From: Paraglomus occultum | Lineage: Eukaryota > Glomeromycota > Glomeromycetes > Paraglomerales > Paraglomeraceae | Assembly (NCBI GenBank): GCA_910592205.1 | Contig: CAJVPJ010000252.1 | Span: 1 to 31,965 of the forward strand | Direction: 5' to 3' | Length of the DNA: 31,965 bases | In this document: positions 19,891 through 30,474 of the stretch, piece after piece | Numbering within the stretch: the stretch's first letter is position 1 | How the letters are laid out: every line of letters begins with the position of its first letter | Program-made: the position numbers and the translations under genes | Notes under the pieces: generated by a model | Database searches by the model: none | The model's input: only the letters and a program-made list of their open reading frames with translations | Told to the model about the DNA's origin: nothing

Positions 19891-21495
19891 ACAGATAGGT
19901 GGTCAAAGAGAGGACGGTAATAATTTATTATAAAGAAAAGACGCATAATAATAATGCATTTGTGTAGGAAAATGTCTTTAGGTGGGAGACATGGTTTGTC
20001 CGTGTTGTTATATTGCGTAGGAGACAGATAGCGTGTTGTATATTGTTACACATGCTAACAATAAGGGGACTAACTATTAAAGGACAATGAAGTAATACGA
20101 GAAGCAATAGTTCTCTAAACGCGACTCCACAATAAACGCAATGGGCCAACCAAATTATCTGATCACAGATGATAGAATGTTACCAAATGTGTATAGTCCT
20201 GTTCGTGGATGAAGAATTCTCATTATAGACATACTTCTTTTCCGACACTTAACACGGATGCGCTTTTTCTGTTCGGTAGGCCTATTACATAGATGAAGGA
20301 ATTCCTATCGTAAACACAGCTGCTCCTTTTCCATAAACGTCTCGACAATCCGGAATCAGACATGCAGAGGATGGATAAAGAGTTTCGCAACAGCATCATA
20401 ATTATTTTGTCTGAATAATGGTAATGAATAAACAAGACATTTTCCTTTTTATATTTGTACGCAAATCTCTTCTATCAACTATCTGGCCCCTCTTCTACTA
20501 CTTTTTCAATCACATAGGGCCTCTTCTGTCATTCAACCATTCAGCTAATCATAAGCAATCAGAGCGTTGGACGCTCGTAATCCGAGCTGTGTTCTGGCAT
20601 GGTAGAGGTGGACACTATGTCATCAGATGTAAAAGGAGGGTTAGTTAATGATTTTTACGCTAAGTTTGTGATAGCTTGTTGAAAGGAACGATAGGGTGTT
20701 GGTGGTGGCGTCAGAGAGAAAATAAACAGAGACATAATACTGTATCTGCCGTGTAATTTGTACATACCAAGGCTTTGTGCATTCACCTGTCTTCAAACCA
20801 GCAGCTAAATAGCTGTTTTCCTCGTCCTCAAAAACGGCTATTAGAAGCTGTCATCACCCTTTAAAGAGTGCGCAGGAGCCCGTCGAACAGCGCCGAAAAC
20901 TTGAGGTGACACGGATCGGAAATTATGGCGACGTATAAGCTGACATACATAGATCGCCTTTCTCGTTCCAATGCAGAGAGGATGGGAAATAGATTTTGAA
21001 TCTGGGCTCATAAACAATGTACGTTCTCTTTACTAACTATGTCAGGCTGATTCCTTGGGAACGCGCGATAAGATGAAGGCTTACAAAATAGGAAAATTGT
21101 AATGTCAACGGACATACGATTGATGGGTCATCCTAGTAAGTATCTATAATAAGAAGAGTAGAAAGGACTGGATGTGAATGGAGTAGACTTGGGTCCAACG
21201 CAAGTCAATAAGTATCCATTTACATCACGAAAAATCAACCGCTACTTTTATCATCTTCTGTAAAGAGAATAAGTCTGGACCAGGATCCACTAGGGTTACT
21301 AGAGCTATCTTCGACGGGATTGGATGGATGCGAGAGAATGAAATAGGCAACGTGGCCGGTGTGGTTGGATTGGGAAAGCAACTGGTATACATTCGTTATC
21401 AACGTGATCGTATTATTCAATTATTTTTTATTTGAGATTAGATTCTCCATCATTAGCTGGTTTTTCGTCTGGGATGCTGGCGTTCACTTTCTGTT
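19891..21495. other. Ambiguous coding-like fragments, no gene model
   Basis: Several short frames look protein-like, but the two strands compete. One is minus 20399-20223 (MMLLRNSLSILCMSDSGLSR...). Another is plus about 20818-20940 (SAQEPVEQRRKLEVTRIG) with an opposing minus frame in the same place (SALERERRSMYVSLYVAI). I could not choose a strand or build exons and report no gene. Confidence 0.25.
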
Positions 21496-21693
21496 GTGAA
21501 CTATTGCACTTGTGAACTATTGTGAACTATGCGAACTATTGTGAACTATTGTGAACTATTGCGAACTATTGTGAACATTGTGAACTATTGCGAACTATTG
21601 CTTGTGAACCATTGCGAACTATTGCTCTTGTGAACCATTGCGAACCATTGCTCTTGTGAACCATTGCGAACTACTGCTTTTGTGAACTATTGC
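21496..21693. repeat. Minisatellite, GTGAACTATT decamer
   Basis: About 17 copies of GTGAACTATT and its variants (GCGAACTATT, GTGAACCATT), spaced by 0-6 bases such as GCACTT, GCTCTT or GCTTTT. The left half is a nearly pure 10-bp array. The right half alternates in units of about 26 bp (TGTGAACCATTGCGAACTAT plus GCTCT), so it is a higher-order repeat. Confidence 0.92.
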
Positions 21694-21809
21694 TCTCATT
21701 ACGTCTTGGTGAAGTATTTAAAATGCATACTCTTCAGGAAGGATGACTTTGGCGGATGCTTGGTTCGCAGGGTAATATTACACAAGATTGATTTCCCCGT
21801 GTGTTGAAC

Positions 21810-22545
21810 TCATTCTCGTCGTCTTGGAATCTGCTCTCTCCGGTAAAGCCTAAATCTTACGTCACAGTCTGTTTCACGCTCTGTAACATAGGTGGGAACG
21901 CTCCGATTTCCAAAGGAAATTTTGACTTGCACGCGTTTTTGAGTATTCGAGCGGCTATGAAGTGGGTGTATCCAAAATCCCTTGCATGAAGTCTTCGTTT
22001 CCGGTCCCAAATTTGTTGTTGGGGGTCTGTAAGTTAAATATTTTGATATTAGCGTTCGTATCATTGTTACTTAAAGCAGCCCAACAAATTAACATGTATT
22101 ATTTAACGTAAAACTTACCTATGAGAGAGGTGTATTGTAAAGATCAGACGGAGAGTTGAATAGCGACCGCTATCATGTTCGTTACGGTCGTTAGGGTTAT
22201 TAGGTCGATTGTTTGAGGAAGAGTAATTAGGTCGGTTGTTAAGGAAGCGGGGAGAGGGGTGGGTCGGGAAGGCCGCTGTAAAAGTTTTGCTGGGGACGTG
22301 AATATATACGTATTCGCCAATAACAATTTCCTTTTTTGAAAAGTGTGCTCGTTATCTCATGGTTCACAAAGAAATCAATGGCATATTAATATATAAATAG
22401 CAAATTTTAACCGAATTAGTATTAATGTGTGTGTATTGAACTTTGGGACACGATCGTTGATTTTATCGTCGATATGCTCATTGGATTGGCATGCAGTCCG
22501 CACTAATACAACAATAATACCCAATCCCGAGATTGGTCCGATCAT
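21810..22545 (-). CDS. Spliced candidate gene with an Asn/Pro-rich segment, unknown family
   Basis: Two exons are well supported in phase: 22330-22119 (EIVIGEYVYIHVPSKTFTAA, then an Asn-rich NNRPNYSSSNNRPNNPNDRN) and 22026-21810 (ending FRLYRREQIPRRRE, TGA). The 92-nt intron (22118-22027) has a perfect GTAAGT donor and ends ATTTAACTTACAG, and the split codon AG|A restores the frame. Exon 22330 follows an AAAAAAG acceptor. A possible first exon starts at ATG 22545 with a hydrophobic leader (MIGPISGLGIIVVLVRTACQ), suggesting secretion, but its donor is weak and the join is unproven. No domain is recognised. Confidence 0.42.
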
Positions 22546-23334
22546 ACCAAAGCTCTTTCTCTATATCCGGCATGCCAACGCCACAAACTTTCGGCACGCA
22601 GTTGTAGTCCTTCAGCGATCACGTCGGCCAAGATTTGTATTTGTTACGTCAACTTGTAAATTGGCGCACAACCAGTCTCCGCACCGCACAAACACAAACT
22701 CGGCAAAATCCATCCTCTTTGTCAGTCATCAATGTTTGAGAGCAATATAGGCGATTGCCGGGAAAAGTTGGAAGATTCGGTTATCTGGCTGATCGTGTGT
22801 GTGATACTCGCATCTATCACAGAACGAACTGTCTATTATAATGGGAAGCTGCAGGTGGATGTTGGTATAGCTATTCGTGACGACAGACGCGATTTGACGG
22901 CGATGGTCCAGGCATGTTGTATTTTCTATCAGGTGTTCCAAGTATTGCTGTGATAGTTCAACGCAAGCAATTATTAATCATTATTTATTCCAACTACATT
23001 CTGAAAATTGCAGGCCATAGAATCTCTCAATGAATCTTTACACAAACAACATGCGTCTTGATACTCGGTGGACATGTTGTTAGAGGTTAATAACTACCTG
23101 TATGCGTAGGAGGTCTCCATGGACAATGTATTATCTTCACGTATTACAGTCTTGGCTTAAGGGACATGCCGGTCCTTGGACAATCAGCTGTCAGACATAC
23201 CGAAACTGATACGTCAACAACGGTGATCGTTTTATTGCGAGCACCAAGTAAGAGTATCCGAAAATTTGAATAATGGTATGTAAATTCCCATGATCCACGA
23301 GGATTGGCCAACATATTTATTCATTAATTATCTA
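22546..23334. other. No firm gene
   Basis: A plus-strand ATG frame at 22732-22953 (73 codons, with TERTVYYNGKLQVDVGIAI) competes with a similarly long minus-strand frame over the same bases. Both are within chance length. The rest shows nothing. Confidence 0.25.
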
Positions 23335-23502
23335 TTAATCATAATAACTCTGTTCTTTTCTCTTGATTGGACGTGGATGCTTAGGCTTGCTCTTGGTCAT
23401 GTTGAAGTATTGGTGGTGGTGATACGGAGACCCCGATGATGCCGTGGCGTGGGAATGGGCTTGTTGCGCGTGCAAGCCAGATGATGCGAATTGCTCTATC
23501 AT
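23335..23502 (-). CDS. Small His/Gln-rich basic protein or terminal exon (55 aa)
   Basis: ATG at 23502 opens a 55-codon frame to TAA at 23335. The N-terminal half is Ala/Ser/His/Gln-rich (SSGLHAQQAHSHATASSG, with HHHQ). The C-terminal half is basic (MTKSKPKHPRPIKRKEQ). This composition is typical of nuclear or DNA-associated proteins. The island is markedly GC-richer than its surroundings, which supports coding. An in-frame stop lies just upstream, so either this is a complete small protein or the first ATG is inside a last exon. Function unknown. Confidence 0.38.
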   Translation of the reverse strand: MIEQFASSGLHAQQAHSHATASSGSPYHHHQYFNMTKSKPKHPRPIKRKEQSYYD

Positions 23503-23596
23503 AGGAACGACGAACCTTTACTACCCTCCTAATCATTAATTTTTATGCCAGAGCCTGTATATTGTATCTAAAAAAAAGGACTAATGACTCACGCGT

Positions 23597-24361
23597 ATGG
23601 GCGGGCCATTCCAAGACCAAACGCAAGTGAATACTCATCCTTGGATTCCCGTACTGGAATATCTTACGAGGCGAATTCGGTTTACTGAACAGCTCTTATG
23701 GCTTGGATATTATTTCGTAAACGGCAAGCTGAATCGCGTCATTAACAAGCATGTTCGTAGAAGATGGGATTTAGCCTTTAATCACTACCAACGGCTACTG
23801 ACAAAAGGAGAAATTTGAAGTGATGTAGATAGACATTAGAACGTGTTCTGCGCTCTAAAACTAGAAACGCAGATAATCAGAAAGAGGTTGGAGTCTAAAG
23901 CATGTCGAACAAATCATTCATAATGGATTGGATCGATTGTAGAACTCGTAAAAATCGTCAGTTCTTACATGAAAGTGGCAGGGATTTATGAACAACACGA
24001 TGAGCTGCCCTCTCAAATGAACTTGGTTACATCCATTCTCTTACAACCGAGACAGAACTTCTCAGACAATAGATCAGTGGTGAAAGGACTTGAGCACGGT
24101 TGCCCGATTCGTTGTATAAACTATTATTTATTCGATTATATGCTGGTAATTGATGAAAGGACCAACGCCTCTCGACCGGCCAGGTATGTTAAGTTGCATT
24201 ATCAAGGAAGATGGGTAAAATCTGAAGCATTTGCTAACACAATTATCGATCCTTCGTCTAGATTTGCAACAGAGTATACTTCCATCACGCACCTAAATCG
24301 CAATAGAGCACAATATGAGTGTACGGATAACCTTAAGATATTGACTCCAATGCCATGTTAA
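23597..24361 (+). pseudogene. Long frame with three in-frame stops, unknown family
   Basis: One plus-strand frame runs 254 codons from ATG 23597 to TAA 24359-24361 with only TGA (23816), TAG (23837) and TAA (23921) inside, where about 17 stops are expected. The first part reads YFVNGKLNRVINKHVRRRWD. The last 130 codons are fully open from ATG 23969 (VAGIYEQHDELPSQMN, YMLVIDERTNASRPARYVKL, SSRFATEYTSITHLNRN). The stops lie in a 110-bp interval, so an undetected intron there is an alternative to gene death, but I see no good donor. The 3' part could be a functional exon. No domain is recognised. Confidence 0.45.
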
Positions 24362-24852
24362 TATCATTCAATGCATTGTCATGTTGTTTTAAATAGTTTC
24401 TCTACAGCACAGTGTATATGTCATTTATGGACACGTTGTCTATTTCTGTTTCAATACTCCAAACGACAGTCAACAAGTTTAGAGAATCAAACGATGTTTT
24501 CTTGAAAAAAGATCGGAAAGAATGCTAGCAAAGTCGTCATACCTCGAGATTATCACAATCCGGCATTCCCATGCGATAATATTCAAGTTACGATGTGACA
24601 CGGACTCGGCATAATTTATTTGTCGCATTAAGAACCTTTGGCCTATTAATTAGAGACAACACTCACCGAAGAGAGCTACTTTAACAGCATCCTTTCTCAT
24701 CGGATGACAGGTTAGCCTAATGTCGGGCTGTGCGGACCTGTAAGATTATATGGATTTATATTATTCGACTTTATTTTTGAGAGTCATTTGTGGAATAGGT
24801 TTGGATCTTAGGATTTCAAGTGAGTATATGAACTATATGCAATGCGCATAAT

Positions 24853-25790
24853 ATGTCGACAATTAATTTACTAGAGCAATTTGATGTTTCAGGAAAAGCA
24901 ACAAAACGAGCGGGTTTTGGATCAGATGTTTACTTGGTCGCCAACTCCGTCTCACACCATTCGAGAGCTGCCAGTATGACTTGGTCCCCCATCATCACCA
25001 TGCTTTGTCAAGCTCTAGAGCATAAAGCTATGCAAGAAGAGTAAGAAGTCGAAAAAACAAAATCTATGGCGAAGTTTTCCAATTATGGGTCAGGAACTGT
25101 GACGGCTCATTTTTTGACAAGCCCATGAAAGACAGATCAAGGAATTAAACGAACGAATCAGAGCTTTCCATAAAAGAAGCTCAAGAAAAGCTACAACGAA
25201 ATTGAACGAACGATTACAAAGGGAACGTTCATATCAACAGGCTTTTTATTACCAAACTATTCAATCAAGATATTTCCTACTTTTAATGGGTGATAGTTCT
25301 GCGTCCTCTGCGTTGCCTGTAAAAGCTGGATAAGAGTCGGCAAAGGTGAACAAGAAGAACTCGAGTAAAAAAGTAGCATTCGACAAGATAAGCTGTTAAC
25401 CGTGAATCCAGTCCTAGTCTGAAGTAAAGTCATCTGTAAAGAGTCAAAGTCAAAATACTACAACGGTAGTGGTTGATCACGAGAAAATAAAAGAAAGTTG
25501 ATAAAACAATGTCCAATCGACGGCAACACAGTTGAAGAATTGAATAACACTTACAATGACAGGTTGAACGAAGTCGTTAACGGACAACCGAAGAAGATGT
25601 GCATATCCTGGCGGCAAATTGAAAGATCTAAAAAGTGGCAGGTCAAAGATAACGTCCCAATGAAACCATAAGTTGGACGAAATTGTAATGAAGACACGTC
25701 GAGTGATGCTATTATCAAAGGAATTGTACGAAGCCATTGAAGATAAGTCAGACGAGACGCTATTAATAATGATAAGTCGAACGATAAGTA
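24853..25790 (+). pseudogene. Decayed coiled-coil-like gene carrying copy B of the shared module
   Basis: ATG 24853 opens 63 codons (MSTINLLEQFDVSGKATKRA ... LCQALEHKAMQEE). A shifted frame then reads KIYGEVFQLWVRNCDGSFFD. From 25130 a third frame reads RQIKELNERIRAFHKRSS and NERLQRERSYQQAFYYQ for 67 codons, a charged helical, probably coiled-coil stretch. It continues with four stops through lysine/serine-rich sequence to VVVDHEKIKES at 25498. The module shared with 14498-14913 follows. A GTAAGA near 25040 could mark a 53-nt intron. Shifts and stops indicate a pseudogene. No enzyme motif is visible. Confidence 0.5.
25451..25750 (+). pseudogene. Copy B of the duplicated C-terminal module
   Basis: Matches copy A from its start (ACGGTAGTGGTTGATCACGAG), through VEELNNTYNDRLNEVVNGQ and KKMCISWRQIERSKKWQVKD, to TAA. 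The matching tail DAIIKGI corresponds to EKIITGI in copy A. Copy B lacks about 40 residues found in copy A between the two parts. Base differences are mostly transitions. Here the module follows a coiled-coil-like region instead of Sel1 repeats. Confidence 0.7.
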
Positions 25791-26225
25791 ATGATTGACG
25801 GCAACGAGTTGATTGAACAATCAATGACTTTAAGCAGAAAAAACGTCAAATGAGACAAAACAGCGAGACCCAGCCGGAGAATATCCGAATCCGAAAAGCT
25901 CGCGACCCACACCGGTCCCGTTATATCTACGTATCGAAGAATTGCTAGACTGATATACATTATTACGCCGGCTGCCAAAAAGACGCAAACCGTTAAGGAT
26001 TTTTTTAATTTATCGCAGAAATTATGTGGCAAGTTTTCCTGACAACCAAAGGCCATGCTTCAAAGAAGTGAGCAAAAAACGGCTTCTGCCAAGTGTATGG
26101 AAATTACCTACCGCAATCGCTTCCGCAGATTGGATGAGGCAGACAGAACCAGTCAGTCAGAATGTCTCATATTGCCATTCGGTTTCATTTCCTGCAGAGG
26201 TTTAATGTTGAGGCCGCTAAAGTGA
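25791..26225 (+). pseudogene. 144-codon frame with two internal TGA codons
   Basis: ATG 25791 reads MIDGNELIEQSMTLSRKNVK, TGA (25851-25853), RRISESEKLATHTGPVISTY, KKTQTVKDFFNLSQKLCGKF, TGA, then KCMEITYRNRFRRLDEADRT to TGA (26223-26225). Only two internal stops occur in 144 codons, against about ten expected, and both are TGA. A minus-strand ATG frame (26056-25763, 97 codons, hydrophobic) overlaps, but I judge it to be the shadow. It is probably the tail of the preceding decayed gene or a separate gene. No family is recognised. Confidence 0.42.
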
Positions 26226-26663
26226 ATTATAATCATGGCATACTGTTCCCACACGTGAACACGTGGATTTACGTGTAGTATACAGTGTAAGATCATTCGA
26301 GCATAGCCCATGTCGGTTCAAGTTCGATTCTGGGTACTAATTCACAAGTTAACTTGAAAGTGGTAATTTAACTTCTTTTATTGGTCGCGCTAGCCATTAA
26401 AAAAAAGCTTTTGGTTTTAACTCTAACAATAAATCAGTTTGTTGGTTGGATAAATTGTCCTTTATCGTAAACAATAAAAATTGGTGTTTGACCTCGATTT
26501 TTTAAACTATCCCAAGTACTCTGATTTTGTTCATCCAATTTACATTGACGGATTGGCGACTTTATCCTTCCGACAGTGGGGGCAAAAGTATTAGTGGCTC
26601 ATTTTGGTTAGTATTTGCTTATGTGTAGTGTGATTGGTGCACAACAGGTTCTATTAGGAATAG
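26226..26663. other. No gene; weak tRNA-like box
   Basis: Contains a B-box-like AGTTCGATTCT at 26321-26331, but the surrounding bases do not fold as a tRNA. Otherwise AT-rich. Confidence 0.3.
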
Positions 26664-26783
26664 AAAAAAACCGTAAATAAACCGTAAATAAACCGCAAAA
26701 AACCGTAAAAAACCGTAGATAAACCGTAAGAAACCGCAAAAAAATCGTAAAAGGCCAGGAAACCGTAGAAAACCGTAGAAAAC
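26664..26783. repeat. Minisatellite, AAACCGTARA-type unit
   Basis: Ten to eleven copies of an 8-11 bp unit (ACCGTAAATAA, ACCGCAAAAA, ACCGTAGAAA). On the minus strand the array translates to a recurrent LRFFTV/VYLRFF pattern inside a 96-codon frame with no convincing gene around it. The strand-reversed unit (TTTACGGTTT) is not a standard telomere repeat. Confidence 0.85.
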
Positions 26784-28524
26784 ATCTCACGCGTATAACA
26801 TTTCCTCGTGGTGAGTTTGAAAATCCTTTTTTGTTTATCTCAACGTTGACGTAAAACGGAATCTTGATAAGATACCTAATACTAATGACTTGGACCACAC
26901 GTCACGTACTCGCGTGACTTCTTCATGCACATGGTGGGTATTTTAAACCATTCTTTCTACCAACTTGAAAACTATACAGTCAGATCGATCAAATGAATTG
27001 TCTGTTTGTTTTTATTTTTTGTATTTTGTTTTAATTTCAATCTCTCCTTCCGTCCTCGGCAAGAAAATCAAGTCCAGTGAAGACAAAAGTTTCTACTCCA
27101 AAAGTACTTACAAATCGTAATCGAGGTCCAGTAAGCGGCTTGATGCTTTAAGTTTAGCCGTCCACGCTGACACTGGAGATCGACAGCCTTAATTAGAATA
27201 TTATATTCGGCTTTTCATGTTATACGTCAATCATCAGCTTTCTGCAAAAAGGCTAGTTGGTATGCACGAAAAGTGTGCGTAATTTTTATGCAAGGGGACA
27301 TAGCCTAGGTACTGCCATATTGCATGAACTCGTCCTTGTCCGTTCCGTGAAAATATACAGTACCAGACATAGGATTGTTCCGTTACACTGCTGATGTTAC
27401 ACCTAATCGGCGAAGATGATCAAATTCTTATCCCATTTCAATTTACGAAGGTAGTTAAAAAAAGTATTAACAAACTTGTTCTACGGGTTTAGGTTTCCAT
27501 CCATTAGTCGGTTTTTTTTTTCACACGTAAAAATTATCAGTAGAGCGGCAACTTCTTCTTGGGTGGTGTTCACTAAAGAGGTCGACAGAAAACTTGCACG
27601 ACTATCCCATTCATAAATTTATGCTGGGGTTAATATTGCTACACAATTTTCCCCAGAAATCGGGATTCTTGTTAGAAAAGCTTGACACAAAGCTCCTGAA
27701 ACTGATTGAAAGTTTGTCAATGAACCTCTATTTTAATTTTACAATGGTATGTTGTACGTTCTACAGTCGATAAATAGAACAGGACATGTCATTCAAGAAG
27801 ATGTTCTATAACGATTTCCTTTTATGCAAGCCATTGAATTAATGTCTGCAGTGTAAATAGTATTATTGTCCCGAAAACTAAAGATGGCATTAATGGACAT
27901 ATCAATCTACAGAATTGGGGTCAATGTAGACGTTAATATTGTGTGATAAATTGGTGTCACGTAATTTATGTATTTTATGTAGAACACATTGTCCGAATTT
28001 TATACGCAGAAGGTTTCTTATAAAAGCAGCGACACTTTACGCCGTGGAGGAATTAACTGTCCTATTTCGGTAAAGACAGAGACAACAAAGTTCCATCTTC
28101 TCATTATGTAATTAATTCATCAGGAACCTATCTTCAAAGCAGCGATAATATTTGCGTAATAAAATCAAATGCTCACCATGCGGCTGAAATATTAATCAAA
28201 CATCGTGTCTCGCTTATAACAACCCATCTATCACTTCGATTTCGTATGACCGAGGATCCTCGTTCGAATTTACTTCGTCTCCACATATACGTATTAAACT
28301 CGTAAAACGTTAGCTCTGTACACAGCATTATCACTACGATATATCGGTATGTTACAATTCGGCTAATGCCAATAAATTATATGTGTTTTTGTATACTTAC
28401 CACTTGTCTTCTACATTATACATAGCATTCTCGCTGGCTCTCCACCGGTAATATCATATAACGCCACCATGAATTTTCCGAATGGATAGCCGTCATTTTC
28501 TCTGGGAGAAATTAAACTTATATA
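26784..28524. other. AT-rich, one isolated exon-like island
   Basis: Mostly featureless. After a long pyrimidine-rich tract ending in GGCAAG (27063), the stretch 27064-27130 reads KSSPVKTKVSTPKVLTNRNR and meets a GTAAGC donor at 27131. This is a plausible internal exon of a basic, Ser/Thr-Pro-rich protein, but I found no partner exons. Confidence 0.28.
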
Positions 28525-28640
28525 CTTTTTTTACTATTTTTTTTTTTTACTATTTATTTTTACTATCTATTTTTATTTTTATCTTTTTTTTTTCTATTTT
28601 TTATCTTTTTTTTTATTTTTATCTTTTTCCCCCATCTTTT
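28525..28640. repeat. T-rich low-complexity tract
   Basis: Runs of T broken by TACTAT, TATC and TTATT units. The 89-codon Phe/Tyr-rich plus-strand frame across it (from ATG 28482) is a by-product of this composition. Confidence 0.8.
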
Positions 28641-30318
28641 AGTTCTTGTCATTCATTCATTTATTCATTGTTCAGTTCATCAGAGGAGAAAATTAATAAA
28701 AGGCATCACCACCACGAAGTAAACCCATTTTTGTTGTCAAATGATGAATGAATTTACGTCTTATATAAGAAAACTTGAATATTACTATCGTAATTTAACA
28801 ACCCGTCCATTGATAAGTTAGCAGACTTATGGCTGCAGTCAAATAACTGGCAGCATGTGTCGATTAAACATACAACGCTTTATTTAAAGAAAAAAGATAC
28901 AAACTTGCTTAATTCATGGTTACATAGATCTTATCGTCTATACTTTTGCTATGTAGCTAGTAATCACGGATTTACAATAAACTAGAAGTAATAGTATGGT
29001 ATCTAACTTATTAAATTAATGTATCGGATTATCAATTACCACAACTTGCAGTTGGATGTTCCAGACAATTGCCTCCTCCTTGGTCTTTGATTTAAACGTA
29101 ATTCGTAAACAACACAATTTAGCTTATTCCGTAATGATCTATGATAACAATTTTATAATAATAACAGAAGCATCAATCAAATAATATGTATCACTTTATT
29201 GTTTGTGTAATGGCCCACCAATCCGAATAGATGACAACACTTACTTTGGGGCGGTGGAAGCACAATAAAGCGACCTTTTAAATTGTCATTTCGTTTTATA
29301 TACTTGTAATTTATGCAGCGCAGTTGTTTTATAATTAGCTAACTAAATGGTAGACTATTTTTGGGTTTACCATTAAGAAGCCTCGTCTTGGTAATTCTAT
29401 ACAGTATGTTGTTATTAGGAAAACATTTGCTTGGACAATTTACACAATGCAGAAATATCAACAATTGACATTGTAGAATTAATATTTTAATTTTGTAATT
29501 GAGTGACTTACAGTATGTCGCACACACACAAGCCAAAGATCATTGTTTAATATTCATATTTACTTTGTAAATAATAAATTTATTATAAACGTGTTAATTG
29601 CAAATGGTAGGCTGTACTAGTTTGTTTTTTAATATAGTACAATTATTTAATTAATCGATCGATTATATTTTAGCATTTTAATTGCAATAGAATATCATAT
29701 ATTAATATGAAGTCTGTAAATTTTTATACAGCCAAAGATAACTTAATCATTATGGTAATTACTAAATTGTTGGATAACAATTAATAAATAGGCTTTTGGC
29801 GTAGCACATCTTTTTATTTGTTTCATTCATGCAAATACAGGTAGATCTGAACCGTGGAACCTTATTGATTCGTGTACTATTTCTTAAAATGTTTGGATAT
29901 TTGTAACAAGATACTAATGAATAACACAGCATAGATGAGCTTGCCATTGAAGAATGAATTCGTTCCAGTGTACGCTTGTAACCCCGTTGTCGGCTCAACA
30001 AAGAGTTAACATGCCCCTGAGATTCTGACACAGCATCAGCCGACTTGCTTTATTTGTTACACACGTAATGACCCCATAAACGTTAAAGCAACCAGTAAAT
30101 TTACAAGGCAACATACATGTTATGAAAGTGCGGGTCTAGTGAAAGAAACACACGCTAATCGTAACAGTTAAAAAGTCGAAACATCAAAAAGAAGCAAAAC
30201 CTCTGTTATCAGATATTAATATTAAAATACTAAAATTTGCATTCGCTGATTGAAATCACACTGGATTTTCAACCCTGGTATTAGGATGCAATAAGCAGGC
30301 CAAGCCAACCCTCGGGCA
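28641..30318. other. AT-rich, no gene seen
   Basis: Very AT-rich with scattered short frames only. No repeat array, transposon end or RNA gene could be supported. Confidence 0.4.
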
Positions 30319-30474
30319 TTAATTGGGCAGCTGTTTCTTCGCATTCGAGATGCGCACTTCTATTCTCGCCTGCAAAATAGAATCAAGCATCAATGGAATG
30401 CAATGTTTTGGCGCCGACTTTATGTTAACTCGCAATTTAAGAAATGTTTTATCGCAAAATTGGGGTATTGACAT
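30319..30474 (-). CDS. Small frame or exon, two competing readings
   Basis: ATG at 30474 opens 51 codons to TAA (MSIPQFCDKTFLKLRVNIKS, then LDSILQARIEVRISN). Alternatively, an acceptor-like TATTTTGCAG at about 30372 would start a terminal exon in another frame, reading ECEETAAQLMPEGWLGLLIA to a stop. The PEGWLGLLI string resembles the conserved C-terminal motif of some TIR domains, but no upstream TIR sequence was found. The local GC rise supports an exon of some kind. Confidence 0.22.
   Translation of the reverse strand: MSIPQFCDKTFLKLRVNIKSAPKHCIPLMLDSILQARIEVRISNAKKQLPN

Noticed and set aside
25763-26056. 97-codon minus-strand ATG frame with membrane-like segments
   Set aside because: It overlaps the plus-strand 25791-26225 frame, which has the longer low-stop signal and continues a decayed plus-strand gene. 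Judged a shadow, though not excluded.
26276-26341. tRNA-like stretch with TAGTATACAGTG and AGTTCGATTCT
   Set aside because: The B-box resembles the consensus, but the acceptor pairing (TAGTA/TACTA) is out of register with the T-arm and the anticodon loop lacks U33. Not a tRNA. A tRNA-derived SINE is possible but unsupported.
28482-28751. 89-codon Phe/Tyr-rich plus-strand frame
   Set aside because: It is produced by a T-rich low-complexity tract, not by coding sequence.
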